Positions 27,154-35,742 of a stretch of 49,679 nt of DNA are shown here, piece by piece (position 1 is the first letter of the stretch; every line of letters starts with the position of its first letter). Location of the stretch: NCBI RefSeq assembly GCF_000722635.1, contig NZ_JOKH01000003.1, positions 10,690-60,368 of the forward strand. The letters are read 5' to 3'. The position numbers and the translations under genes are program-made. This stretch comes from Endozoicomonas numazuensis (GTDB lineage: Bacteria; Pseudomonadota; Gammaproteobacteria; Pseudomonadales; Endozoicomonadaceae). Below the pieces are notes generated by a model. That model was given only the letters and a program-made list of their open reading frames with translations. It had not been told where the DNA came from and ran no database searches.

Positions 27154-27435
27154 ATGTCTATTACCCCCATGTGGCGAGTTGACCGGGACGGAAGCATGTT
27201 TACAGACAAGAAAGCCGCTGAAGAATACGATCGGATGCTGGAACTGGCTGCGAATATCACCAGCCTGCTGGAAGATCGCTTTGAAATCAATGAAGACCTG
27301 GCTGAAGAAATTGGCCTGATGTTCGCCAAAAACAAAGAAGCCTTTGCCAAAGCCTTTAAAGGCAAACCAGACCTGATTCTGGAAATTGGCAACAGCTCTG
27401 AAGCAGATGACACCGGAGATGAAGCCGCAGCCTGA
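27154..27435 (+). CDS. yebG: YebG-family SOS-induced protein
   Basis: 93 residues with YebG features: a strand MWRVDRDGSMFTDKKAAEEYDRMLELA, a helical middle and an acidic tail. YebG is a small LexA-controlled protein of unclear function in E. coli. The perfect LexA box just upstream supports the call. AGGAG lies 8 bases ahead of the ATG. A short hairpin (27464-27488) follows. Confidence 0.85.
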   Translation: MSITPMWRVDRDGSMFTDKKAAEEYDRMLELAANITSLLEDRFEINEDLAEEIGLMFAKNKEAFAKAFKGKPDLILEIGNSSEADDTGDEAAA

Positions 27436-27592
27436 AACAGGCCTACGCAATTTCCGACACACCAGAGCGGAACGCCCTAATCCGCTCTGACACCTGCCCT
27501 CCCTCCCATTTTACCTCTCAGTTTCAGGCATTTACTTTTATCAATTCCCCCTGATGTACTGCAGATTCAGCTATATATAGCCCTGTGCGACT

Positions 27593-27636
27593 AAAAACCC
27601 CATCTGCTCTCAATGATTCAGAAAGACGGGTTTTTA
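27593..27636 (+). terminator. possible terminator upstream of rapA
   Basis: AAAAACCC and GGGTTTTT arms, 27 bases apart, with a weak inner stem. It could end the yebG transcript. A separate 8-bp hairpin (27464-27488, AGAGCGGA/TCCGCTCT) lies closer to yebG. Confidence 0.4.
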
Positions 27637-27787
27637 CTAAAAACGGCGGTGCTGTTCGTCATTTTTCTCGTTATCAGACCGAGACTATACTGAACCAGCC
27701 CGCCAAGTAGCACTTGTACTGGTTGCTAATACAACCAATTCCGCTAATATAGCGGCCTTTTTGTCTGGCAAGGTATGTAGTCACGAC

Positions 27788-30658
27788 ATGACGAGCTTCG
27801 TTCCTGGACAGCGCTGGATCAGTGACACCGAAACTGAACAAGGGCTAGGTACCGTTCTGACTTTCGATAGTCGCATGGTCACCCTCTTGTTCCCCGCCAC
27901 CGGTGAAACCCGGCTGTACTCCATAAATAACTGCCCGCTTTCAAGGGTACAATTCAACCCTGGCGACAGGATTGAAAGCCACGAAGGCTGGACCATGACG
28001 GTGGCGGAAGCCATCGAAGAAAATGGCCTGCTGCTATATAAAGGTATGCTGTCCGATGGTAAGCCCAAAGCGCTTCCCGAGTCGGAATTGGGCAACTTTA
28101 TTCATTTCAACAAACCTCAGGACAGAATGCTGGCTGGTCAGATTGATCAGAACAGTAATTTCTCCCTGCGATACAAAACACTGTTGATCAATTGTCGCCT
28201 GCGCAGCTCTCACATGAGAGGACTCGTAGGTGCCCGAACCAGCCTGATACCTCACCAGCTGCACATAGCCCGTGAAGTCTCAGGACGCCACGCCCCCAGA
28301 GTGATGCTGGCGGATGAAGTCGGAATGGGTAAAACCATAGAAGCCGGCCTTATTCTTCACCAACAGTTGATCACTGAGCGTGCCAGCCGGGTGCTGATTC
28401 TGGTACCGGAGACACTCCAGCATCAGTGGCTGGTCGAAATGCTTCGACGCTTCAACCTGCACTTCAGCCTCTTTGATGAAGAACGTTGCCGTGCGATTGA
28501 AGATGAAAACCCGTTCAACACTGAACAGTTGATTCTCTGCAGTCTGGACTTCCTGAGCCAATATAATGATCGCTTTCAGCAGGCTCTCGAGGTCGACTGG
28601 GATCTACTCATCGTCGATGAGGCTCACCACCTGATCTGGTCAGAAGAAGACCCCAGCCGTGAATATCAGGTGGTGGAAACACTGTCTGCCCAGATTCCCG
28701 GGTTACTGCTGTTAACCGCAACCCCAGAACAGATGGGACCAGAAAGTCATTTTGCCCGACTTCGCCTGCTGGACCCGGATCGTTTCCATGATCTGGCCAC
28801 CTATCAGGAAGAGGAACAAAGCTATGAGCCTGTGGCAGAATCGGTTCAGGCTCTGCTGGAAAATGACCACCTTGCTGACACAGCCTGTCAGCATCTGATC
28901 GGCTTTCTGGGACAGGACTGCCAGCCTCTGATCGAACTGATCAACAGTGGCTCTGATGAACAGAAAGAAGCGGCTCGCGAGCAACTTCTGCGTAGCCTGC
29001 TGGACCGTCATGGCACCGGTCGAGTGCTGTTCAGAAACACGCGGGCTGCTGTAGGAGGCTTCCCGGGCCGGGTTGTTCAGGGCTATGCCCAGAAACTGCC
29101 CGAGCTGTATCAAATTGCCCAGGAAGAAGAAACAGAAGTCCGTGGTACGCTTTACCCTGAGTTGGCCTATCAATCACACATTCGTGTCGATGATATGGAC
29201 CCCTGGTGGAAAGTTGATCCACGTATTGACTGGCTGATCAACCTGCTAAAGCTGCTTAAAAAGCAGAAAGTGCTGGTTATTTGCGCCAACGCCAATACCG
29301 CTCTGGATCTGGAAGACGCTTTGAGAATCCTGTCAGGCATTCCCACAGCCGTATTCCACGAGAACATGAGCATTGTGGAAAGAGACCGTGCGGCAGCCTG
29401 GTTTGCAGACGAAGAGTATGGCGCCCAGGTGCTGGTTTGCTCCGAAATCGGCAGCGAGGGTCGTAACTTCCAGTTCGCCCACCACCTGGTGCTGTTTGAC
29501 CTGCCTGCTCACCCTGACTTGCTGGAACAACGCATAGGACGCCTGGACCGTATTGGCCAGACCGAAACCATCAAAATACATGTTCCGTATATTGAAGGAA
29601 CCGGTCAGGAATTAATGTTCCACTGGTATGATCAGGGACTCAATGCCTTTGCTGATACCTGTCCATCAGGCAGCATGGTCTTTGAACAGCTGGGCGAAGC
29701 GTTCACAGAAGCATTGGCACCGGAAAAGAAAACGACACTGACTGACATTCAGCCTCTGATCGAAGAAACCGCCGAGCTCAATGCAAAAATGAATGAGCAT
29801 CTTCACAACGGTCGGGACAGACTGCTGGAAATCAATTCCCGTGGCACCCTGTCCAGTGAAGATCTGATCAATGACATTGAAGAACAGGAAGAACCCAGAC
29901 AGCTGAAACGCTATATGGAAAAACTGTTTGAAGGCTTTGGTGTTGAGTCAGAAGATCATTCCAAACATTGCCTGGTTGTTCGCCCCGGCAGCCACATGGT
30001 GACCTCTTTCCCTGGCCTTCCGGCTGACGGGATTACTGTCACCTTTGACAGGGATATGGCACTTTCCCGGGAAGACATGCACTTTCTGACCTGGGAACAC
30101 CCAATGGTTCGGGACAGCATGGAAATGCTGCTCACCAGTGATATGGGTAACACCTCGGTAGCCCTGTTGAAAAACAAGGCTCTGAAACCCGGTACCATGC
30201 TGCTGGAAGCTATCTATGTGGTAGAAGCCACCGGTGAGAAAAAGCTTCAACTGGATCGATATCTGCCAGCGACACCGATTCGCTGTCTGATTGACCCCGG
30301 CATGAACAACCTCTCGGAGAAAGTGGCCTTTGACACACTGAATGCACAGCTGCAACCCATCAAGAAAGGCATGGCGAAAAAGCTGGTAAAGGCACAACGT
30401 GAACCCATCCTGTCGATGCTGGGCAAAGCCGAGCAAGCCGCCAAGGAACAGGTTAATCCTATTGTGACTGAAGCCTGCAAAACCCTGCTGAGTAATGTCA
30501 CGGAAGAGATCAAGCGACTGGCAGCTCTGAAAGCAGTGAACCCGAACGTACGTGATGAAGAGATTGAACATCTCAAACTACGTGCAGCATTGGGTCATCA
30601 ATGCCTGCAGAATGCCATGCTAAGACTGGATGGTCTGCGATTGATGATTGCGGGTTAA
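27788..30658 (+). CDS. rapA: RNA polymerase-associated ATPase RapA
   Basis: About 956 residues, normal length. A Swi2/Snf2 ATPase that binds RNA polymerase and helps it recycle after transcription. The N-terminal Tudor-like region starts FVPGQRWISDTETEQGLGTV; Walker A is DEVGMGKTIEAG (about residue 176), Walker B is DEAHH (about 277), and helicase motifs V-VI read SEIGSEGRNFQFAHHLVLFDLP and EQRIGRLDRIGQ. A frame opening at TTG 27761 adds nine codons, but the ATG at 27788 matches the family start. Confidence 0.96.
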   Translation: MTSFVPGQRWISDTETEQGLGTVLTFDSRMVTLLFPATGETRLYSINNCPLSRVQFNPGDRIESHEGWTMTVAEAIEENGLLLYKGMLSDGKPKALPESELGNFIHFNKPQDRMLAGQIDQNSNFSLRYKTLLINCRLRSSHMRGLVGARTSLIPHQLHIAREVSGRHAPRVMLADEVGMGKTIEAGLILHQQLITERASRVLILVPETLQHQWLVEMLRRFNLHFSLFDEERCRAIEDENPFNTEQLILCSLDFLSQYNDRFQQALEVDWDLLIVDEAHHLIWSEEDPSREYQVVETLSAQIPGLLLLTATPEQMGPESHFARLRLLDPDRFHDLATYQEEEQSYEPVAESVQALLENDHLADTACQHLIGFLGQDCQPLIELINSGSDEQKEAAREQLLRSLLDRHGTGRVLFRNTRAAVGGFPGRVVQGYAQKLPELYQIAQEEETEVRGTLYPELAYQSHIRVDDMDPWWKVDPRIDWLINLLKLLKKQKVLVICANANTALDLEDALRILSGIPTAVFHENMSIVERDRAAAWFADEEYGAQVLVCSEIGSEGRNFQFAHHLVLFDLPAHPDLLEQRIGRLDRIGQTETIKIHVPYIEGTGQELMFHWYDQGLNAFADTCPSGSMVFEQLGEAFTEALAPEKKTTLTDIQPLIEETAELNAKMNEHLHNGRDRLLEINSRGTLSSEDLINDIEEQEEPRQLKRYMEKLFEGFGVESEDHSKHCLVVRPGSHMVTSFPGLPADGITVTFDRDMALSREDMHFLTWEHPMVRDSMEMLLTSDMGNTSVALLKNKALKPGTMLLEAIYVVEATGEKKLQLDRYLPATPIRCLIDPGMNNLSEKVAFDTLNAQLQPIKKGMAKKLVKAQREPILSMLGKAEQAAKEQVNPIVTEACKTLLSNVTEEIKRLAALKAVNPNVRDEEIEHLKLRAALGHQCLQNAMLRLDGLRLMIAG

Positions 30659-30737
30659 AACGACCCAACATCGTATCCGCTTTAAGGAAATGCAGCTCTC
30701 CCGCTGCATTTCCTTCTCCCCTTTGAAGACCTTATGA

Positions 30738-30905
30738 CTAGGAGGCTGACCGAGAATAGACAGCCCGGCCTAAAATCCAGAAAGAACGGCCATCTTTTCC
30801 ACTGAATTTGCTTAAATAGGTCAACTATTCGCATAAATTCAGTGAAAAAGCTGACTCGTTCTACTGAATTTTATGCTCGGACGCTATTCTCGGTCAGCCT
30901 CCTAG
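30738..30905 (+). repeat. 168-bp palindromic repeat, copy E (best preserved)
   Basis: Both termini are perfect 22-bp inverted copies starting CTAGGAGGCTGACCGAGAAT. The whole element folds back on itself: ends, then AGAACG arms, CACTGAATTTG/CAAATTCAGTG, and an AATAG/CTATT tip. It starts 80 bases after rapA. Use this copy as the reference for the family. Confidence 0.95.
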
Positions 30906-31015
30906 AGCTCTACCCCCCTTGCCTCAAATTTTTCTGACATTGTAGATTTTATTAAAGGGTTCAACACCTACCTGGAAGTACCGTTGACCGAGCCCCAATA
31001 ACTCTGATTGACCAT

Positions 31016-31047
31016 AAAAAAAGAGCCGCAATAATCGGCTCTTTTTT
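31016..31047 (-). terminator. bidirectional Rho-independent terminator
   Basis: AGAGCCG/CGGCTCT stem with seven-base loop, preceded by six As and followed by six Ts, so it would terminate lpxL on the minus strand and read-through from rapA on the plus strand. A second perfect hairpin (ATGCCATGT/ACATGGCAT, 31050-31071) abuts the lpxL stop. Confidence 0.85.
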
Positions 31048-31071
31048 GAATGCCATGTCAGAACATGGCAT

Positions 31072-32019
31072 CTACTTTTTATAAAAGCCCGGCTCACCTT
31101 CCGGCCGAGTCTTGAAGCGGCGATGCAACCACATGTACTGATCCGGATTTCTTCTTACCTGTTCTTCTACGAACTGATTGACTCGGGTCGCATCCTGCAG
31201 ATCATCCCCCTGTGGGAAATCCTTCCAGGCTTCAAACACTTCAAGAACATACCCTTCGGAGCCGGGTTTGCGGGTCACGACCATGGGCACGACCCTGGCC
31301 TTACCCATTTTGCTCATCCTGGAAGTGCCTGTCACCGATGCCGTTTGAACACCAAAGAATGGGGCAAAAACACTTTGCTTAGGACCATAATCCTGATCTG
31401 GAGAGTACCAGACTGTCTTCCCCTGCCTCAAAGATCGCAACATACCTCGTACATCTCTTCTCCCCAGCAACCGGCTCCCCCGGTCATAACGCAAACGTTG
31501 TCGCCTCTGCATGTATTCAAAAACAGGGTTCTTGTGCTCCCGATAAGTTGCGTCAACACTCTGTCTGAGCGTAATCAGGGCACCCGAAATTTCTATGGTG
31601 GTAAAGTGTAGAATCAGCAGCAGATTTCCCTGTTTTGACTCTGATTCAAGATGCTCCAACCCTTTATACGTCACTAGCCGCTCAAGACGCGCTCTTGGCC
31701 ACCACCAGGCCATCAGCACTTCCATCAAACCAATGCCGACCGACTCAAAGTTCTTCTGCAACAGAACTTCCCGTTCAGCTTCACTCATACCGGGAAAACA
31801 CTTTTCAAGATTCACCCGGGTGATGCGTACCCGGTTGCCACCAAAGCGAAGTAAAAGTCGACCAATAAATCGTCCCAGACGCACCATGACAGAAAAAGGC
31901 AAAAGCGCCACCAGAGCGGTAAACCCCAACCCAAGCCATACCAGCCAGAATTTTGGTTTCAGGTAGGACCACAGAAAACGATCCGCTTCCGTAGTATTTT
32001 TTAACTCATCCGACTTCAT
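31072..32019 (-). CDS. lpxL: lipid A lauroyl-type acyltransferase (LpxL/HtrB family)
   Basis: About 315 residues. Adds a secondary acyl chain to the lipid A precursor at the inner membrane. One N-terminal membrane helix (FWLVWLGLGFTALVALLPF), the catalytic HxxxxE motif in LHFTTIEISG, RQGKTVWYSPDQDYG and the closing NPDQYMWLHRRFKTRP are all family marks. The frame can start at TTG 32022, but the ATG at 32019 follows GGTG at suitable spacing. Whether it prefers laurate or palmitoleate cannot be told. Divergent from minC. Confidence 0.93.
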   Translation of the reverse strand: MKSDELKNTTEADRFLWSYLKPKFWLVWLGLGFTALVALLPFSVMVRLGRFIGRLLLRFGGNRVRITRVNLEKCFPGMSEAEREVLLQKNFESVGIGLMEVLMAWWWPRARLERLVTYKGLEHLESESKQGNLLLILHFTTIEISGALITLRQSVDATYREHKNPVFEYMQRRQRLRYDRGSRLLGRRDVRGMLRSLRQGKTVWYSPDQDYGPKQSVFAPFFGVQTASVTGTSRMSKMGKARVVPMVVTRKPGSEGYVLEVFEAWKDFPQGDDLQDATRVNQFVEEQVRRNPDQYMWLHRRFKTRPEGEPGFYKK

Positions 32020-32422
32020 CAATTCACCAGAAACCCTTTTTCATTAACTCTGCTAAAGCAGCCAACTTATTCAAACCACCCTGAGTTGAAAAGGTAGCCA
32101 ACCTCTGAGCGTGACAATAGCCATTGAGTCTGAAAGTGCTGCATTTTCATACTGTACATTGCGCACTGACGCCCAATTTCATATTAATAAGCATTAAATA
32201 ACAAACTAACTTATACGCCCTGAACCCTATTATCTCAGGTGCTCTGGCTCAGGTCATGTCTCTCATGGACTGGGCTACTGTAAAGGCACTTGAGATTTCA
32301 ACCATATGAACATAATCTGAACGCTCGAGCGGAGTGATAGGCTGGAAGCCTGATCAAAAGGTTTGTCTTTCCACTGGCCCGTCAGCTGCACAAGGATCCA
32401 CTGACACACTGCCGTTACTACC
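32020..32422. other. divergent intergenic region lpxL / minC
   Basis: About 400 bases without a convincing gene. A/T-rich DNA at 32175-32210 (ATATTAATAAGCATTAAATA) is the best promoter candidate, probably for minCDE. Confidence 0.45.
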
Positions 32423-33220
32423 ATGAATTCAACACTGACCTCAAAACAGTCATCTGCCGCTTTCCAGCTGAAAGGCGGCATTTATACACTGACTACGCTT
32501 GAATTGCACAGCAGCTGCCTGAGCAGCCTCAGCCAGCAGTTGAAGGCGATGTCAGAAAAAGCTCCGCACTTCTTTCAGCAAACACCCGTAGTGTTGGCTC
32601 TGGAGAAGTTACCGGCAGCGATTGACGCCCACACTTTGACCGCCATTGCCGGCCGTCTCAGAGAATCCGGAATGATTCTCGTCGCTATCAGAAGCAGTGA
32701 ACAGTATAAGCTTTCAGCAGATCGAGCAGGTGTAGCATGGTTGCCCTCTCAGAAGGCACGCCCTGAAAAAAATGTCGTCATGATGAAACAGAGCGAACAA
32801 CCGATCCCTGTTGAAAGTCATGAGTCTGCTCAGCCCTCCCAGAAAAATGAAACCGTCTCCGAGCCGATGCCTGGTGCCTCCGCTTCAGAAACACGAATTA
32901 TTGAACAACCTGTTCGCTCCGGCCAGCAAGTCTATGCACCGGGTGATTTGATTGTTCTTTCACAGGTCAGTCCAGGTGCAGAATTGCTGGCTGGAGGGCA
33001 TATACACGTCTACGGCCCTTTAAGAGGCAGAGCTCTGGCCGGGGTGAAGGGCAACCCCAAAGCAAGAATTTTTTGTCATCGCTTCGAGGCCGAACTGATT
33101 TCCATCAGTGGTCAGTACAAACTAACCTGTAAGACGGAACAATCTTCCTGGAGCCGCCACTGGGGTAAATCTGTTTTAATAAAGCTTGCCGCAGATCACT
33201 TGCACATCAGCAGGCTTTAA
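32423..33220 (+). CDS. minC: septum site-determining protein MinC
   Basis: 265 residues. Blocks FtsZ ring assembly away from midcell. The N-terminal FtsZ-inhibiting domain (AAFQLKGGIYTLTTLEL, FFQQTPVVLALEKLP) is joined by a variable linker (about residues 115-165) to the MinD-binding beta-helix (VRSGQQVYAPGDLIVLSQVSPGAELLAGGHIHVYGPLRGRALAG). The ribosome site is weak. First gene of minCDE; 76 bases separate it from minD. Confidence 0.96.
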   Translation: MNSTLTSKQSSAAFQLKGGIYTLTTLELHSSCLSSLSQQLKAMSEKAPHFFQQTPVVLALEKLPAAIDAHTLTAIAGRLRESGMILVAIRSSEQYKLSADRAGVAWLPSQKARPEKNVVMMKQSEQPIPVESHESAQPSQKNETVSEPMPGASASETRIIEQPVRSGQQVYAPGDLIVLSQVSPGAELLAGGHIHVYGPLRGRALAGVKGNPKARIFCHRFEAELISISGQYKLTCKTEQSSWSRHWGKSVLIKLAADHLHISRL

Positions 33221-33296
33221 TAAATACTTGAACAACGATCACCACTGCGAGCCTGTTTTTTTAAAAACAGCTTCTAACTATTCACAGGATTTGAAC

Positions 33297-34112
33297 TTGG
33301 CACGCATAATAGTTGTAACGTCAGGAAAAGGCGGTGTTGGCAAAACCACAACCAGCGCTTCATTTGCCACGGGTCTGGCCATGAAGGGACACAGAACCGT
33401 GGTGATCGACTTTGATGTAGGGCTGCGTAATCTCGACCTTATTATGGGTTGTGAACGCAGAGTCGTCTATGACTTGATTAATGTCATTAATGGCGAGGCG
33501 GCACTTCATCAGGCGCTGATTAAAGATAAACACACTGAGAACCTCAGCGTGTTACCGGCCTCTCAAACACGGGACAAGGAAGCACTGACCCGGGAAGGCA
33601 TTCAGGCCGTTTTTGATGAGCTGGCAAAAGATTATGAATACATCATCTGCGACTCCCCTGCTGGTATTGAACACGGTGCGCTTATGGCCCTGTATTTTGC
33701 CGATGAAGCCATCATAACCACTAACCCGGAAGTCTCTTCCGTCAGAGATTCAGACCGCATTCTGGGCATTTTGCAAAGCAAGTCCAGACGCGCCGAACAA
33801 AATCTTGATCCGGTCAAAGAACACCTGCTGCTGACGCGCTATAACCCCACCCGGGTTGAAATGGGCGACATGCTCAACGTTGAAGATGTCCAGGAAATTC
33901 TCGCCATCCCATTACTGGCCGTGGTTCCTGAGTCCAAAGACGTTTTGAAGGCATCAAACCACGGTGTACCGGTCATTCATCAGCAGGCAACCGATGCGGG
34001 TCAGGCTTACAATGATATGGTCGCACGCTTTCTTGGGGCAGAACTTCCCCACCGCTTCATTAATGCCCCTAAAAAAGGCTTCTTCCAAAAAGTCTTCGGG
34101 AGTCGCGCATGA
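33297..34112 (+). CDS. minD: septum site-determining ATPase MinD
   Basis: 271 residues, as expected. A membrane-associated ParA-like ATPase that recruits MinC and oscillates with MinE. The deviant Walker A is SGKGGVGKTT. The frame runs open back to 33186, but the true start is TTG at 33297, giving LARIIVVTSGKGG with AGGAT just ahead; the longer form would overlap minC and break the family N-terminus. The C-terminus ends GFFQKVFGSRA, the membrane-binding amphipathic helix. Overlaps minE by ATGA. Confidence 0.97.
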   Translation: MARIIVVTSGKGGVGKTTTSASFATGLAMKGHRTVVIDFDVGLRNLDLIMGCERRVVYDLINVINGEAALHQALIKDKHTENLSVLPASQTRDKEALTREGIQAVFDELAKDYEYIICDSPAGIEHGALMALYFADEAIITTNPEVSSVRDSDRILGILQSKSRRAEQNLDPVKEHLLLTRYNPTRVEMGDMLNVEDVQEILAIPLLAVVPESKDVLKASNHGVPVIHQQATDAGQAYNDMVARFLGAELPHRFINAPKKGFFQKVFGSRA

Positions 34113-34366
34113 GCCTCCTGCAATTTTTTAAATCCAAACAATCAGAATGCAGCGCCTCCGTCGCCAAGGAGCGACTGCAAATTCTGGTAGCCCATGAGCG
34201 CCTGAGCCGTTCAAGCCATGATTTTTTACCGGCTATGAAACAGGATATTCTTGATGTCATCGAAAAATATTTTCAGGTGGCAGACAACACTATTTCTGTC
34301 CGGCTCGACAATGAGGGTGACTGTTCAACCCTCGAAGTGAATGTTCAGTTACCGGAAAACTCCTGA
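34109..34366 (+). CDS. minE: cell division topological specificity factor MinE
   Basis: 85 residues. Stimulates MinD ATPase and drives the pole-to-pole oscillation. N-terminal membrane-targeting MSLLQFF, contact helix AKERLQILVAHER and the beta-rich topological domain (TISVRLDNEGDCSTLEVNVQLP). Starts within the last codon of minD (ATGA overlap), so production is coupled. Confidence 0.97.
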   Translation: MSLLQFFKSKQSECSASVAKERLQILVAHERLSRSSHDFLPAMKQDILDVIEKYFQVADNTISVRLDNEGDCSTLEVNVQLPENS

Positions 34367-34405
34367 TACTCCCGATCACCAGCCCTGCGTATAATCCCTC
34401 TCAAA

Positions 34406-34434
34406 TGCAGGTACAGATAACCTCTGTACCTGCA
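34406..34434 (+). terminator. terminator after minCDE
   Basis: An 11-bp perfect stem TGCAGGTACAG/CTGTACCTGCA, seven-base loop, followed by CCTGTTTTG. A probable intrinsic terminator 40 bases after minE. Confidence 0.65.
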
Positions 34435-34659
34435 CCTGTTTTGCATCATGAATGAAAGGGTCTGTAAAACTTGCTGATAACACTTCTCATTTCGATGAGA
34501 ATAGACCGGCTTTTTTACAACCGTGGCATCACTCATCACACACAGCTGATTCATGAGCCATTTTCGGAAAATACCGTCCGTTTTAAAGAATGATGAAACA
34601 ACGTCATACCAGACGGTATTTGCATAATAACCATTACCTGAAGCACTGACACACAGCTG

Positions 34660-35742
34660 ATGACCAGAAGTAGTAAGCATTCATTTCCGTATTTAGCAGC
34701 TCTCCTGCTGCTCTGTTTTTCCCCCTTCAGCCTAGCTGCTGGAAAACCTGCACCCAGAGTCACCTCCGTCGTAGTTCAGGAAGAGAGTATCGAAAGATCT
34801 CTTACTGCTATCGGCTCATTAACCGCTAACCAGTCGGTGGATATCAGCCCCCAGATCGATGGCCGGATTGTCAGCCTGAAACTGGCAGAAGGCGGTAAAG
34901 TCGAACAGGGCAGTACACTGATCAAAATGGATGATCGTGAACAATCGGCCAAAGTGTCTGAAGCCAGAATTTCATTGAAGGATAAAAAACGACAGCTTGA
35001 CTACATGCAGACACTGTTCAAGCGCAAGGCTGTTTCCCAGGACGAACTGGAAGCCATGCAAGCTGAGGTCGATCGCCTGAGAGCCCAGTTAAGTGCTGAA
35101 GAAGCCATTCTTGATCATTACACCATTGAAGCCCCTTTCAGGGGTACACTGGGTTTCCACGAAGTCAGTCTGGGCACTCTGATTAATACAGCCACGGTCA
35201 TCACTACGCTGGACGACCTGAGCAGCATGAAACTGACCTTTGAGCTCCCCGAAAACACTCTGAGCAAAATCCAGCCGGGCTCTTCCATAGCTGCGACCAC
35301 TGAAGCCTGGCCTGATGTCCAGTTCAGTGGGGTCATTGAAACCATCAACCCACGTATTGACCCGGTTAACCTGACCTTCAAGGTTCGTGCCACTCTGGGT
35401 AACAGTGACCGCAAACTTCGCCCCGGCATGCTGATGAGAATTGATGTAGCAGGCCCCACCACAACCGCTCTGGTTGTCCCTGCCCGGAGTATTCTGTTCA
35501 GCGGCCACCAGCGATTTGTCTACGTTATTGATGATGAAAGTATTGTTCATAAACGCGAAGTAAAAACAGGCAAGACCCTTGGAAATCAAATTGCCATCCG
35601 TTCTGGACTCGATGCCGGTGAACACATTGTTGACGAAGGCATCATCAAAGTATCCGATGGCCGACAAGTATCGCTACCCCAGGAAAAGCAAGTGGTAGAC
35701 ACAGGGACAAAAACGGAGAAGTCATCGGAGTCCCGCTCATGA
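34660..35742 (+). CDS. RND efflux periplasmic adaptor (membrane fusion protein)
   Basis: 360 residues. A signal sequence (YLAALLLLCFSPFSLA) precedes the usual adaptor layout: barrel-sandwich half (VDISPQIDGRIVSLKLAEGGKVEQGSTLI), alpha-hairpin (KRQLDYMQTLFKRKAVSQDELEAMQAEVDRL), second half (TIEAPFRGTLGF) and beta-barrel (ITTLDDLSSMKLTFELPE). Bridges the inner-membrane pump to an outer-membrane channel. Overlaps the pump gene by ATGA. No outer-membrane channel or regulator gene is adjacent, so a shared TolC-like partner is likely. Confidence 0.93.
   Translation: MTRSSKHSFPYLAALLLLCFSPFSLAAGKPAPRVTSVVVQEESIERSLTAIGSLTANQSVDISPQIDGRIVSLKLAEGGKVEQGSTLIKMDDREQSAKVSEARISLKDKKRQLDYMQTLFKRKAVSQDELEAMQAEVDRLRAQLSAEEAILDHYTIEAPFRGTLGFHEVSLGTLINTATVITTLDDLSSMKLTFELPENTLSKIQPGSSIAATTEAWPDVQFSGVIETINPRIDPVNLTFKVRATLGNSDRKLRPGMLMRIDVAGPTTTALVVPARSILFSGHQRFVYVIDDESIVHKREVKTGKTLGNQIAIRSGLDAGEHIVDEGIIKVSDGRQVSLPQEKQVVDTGTKTEKSSESRS

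Noticed and set aside
33186-33296. 37-codon N-terminal extension of MinD
   Set aside because: It overlaps minC and precedes the conserved ARIIVVTSGKGG start; the TTG at 33297 has its own ribosome site.
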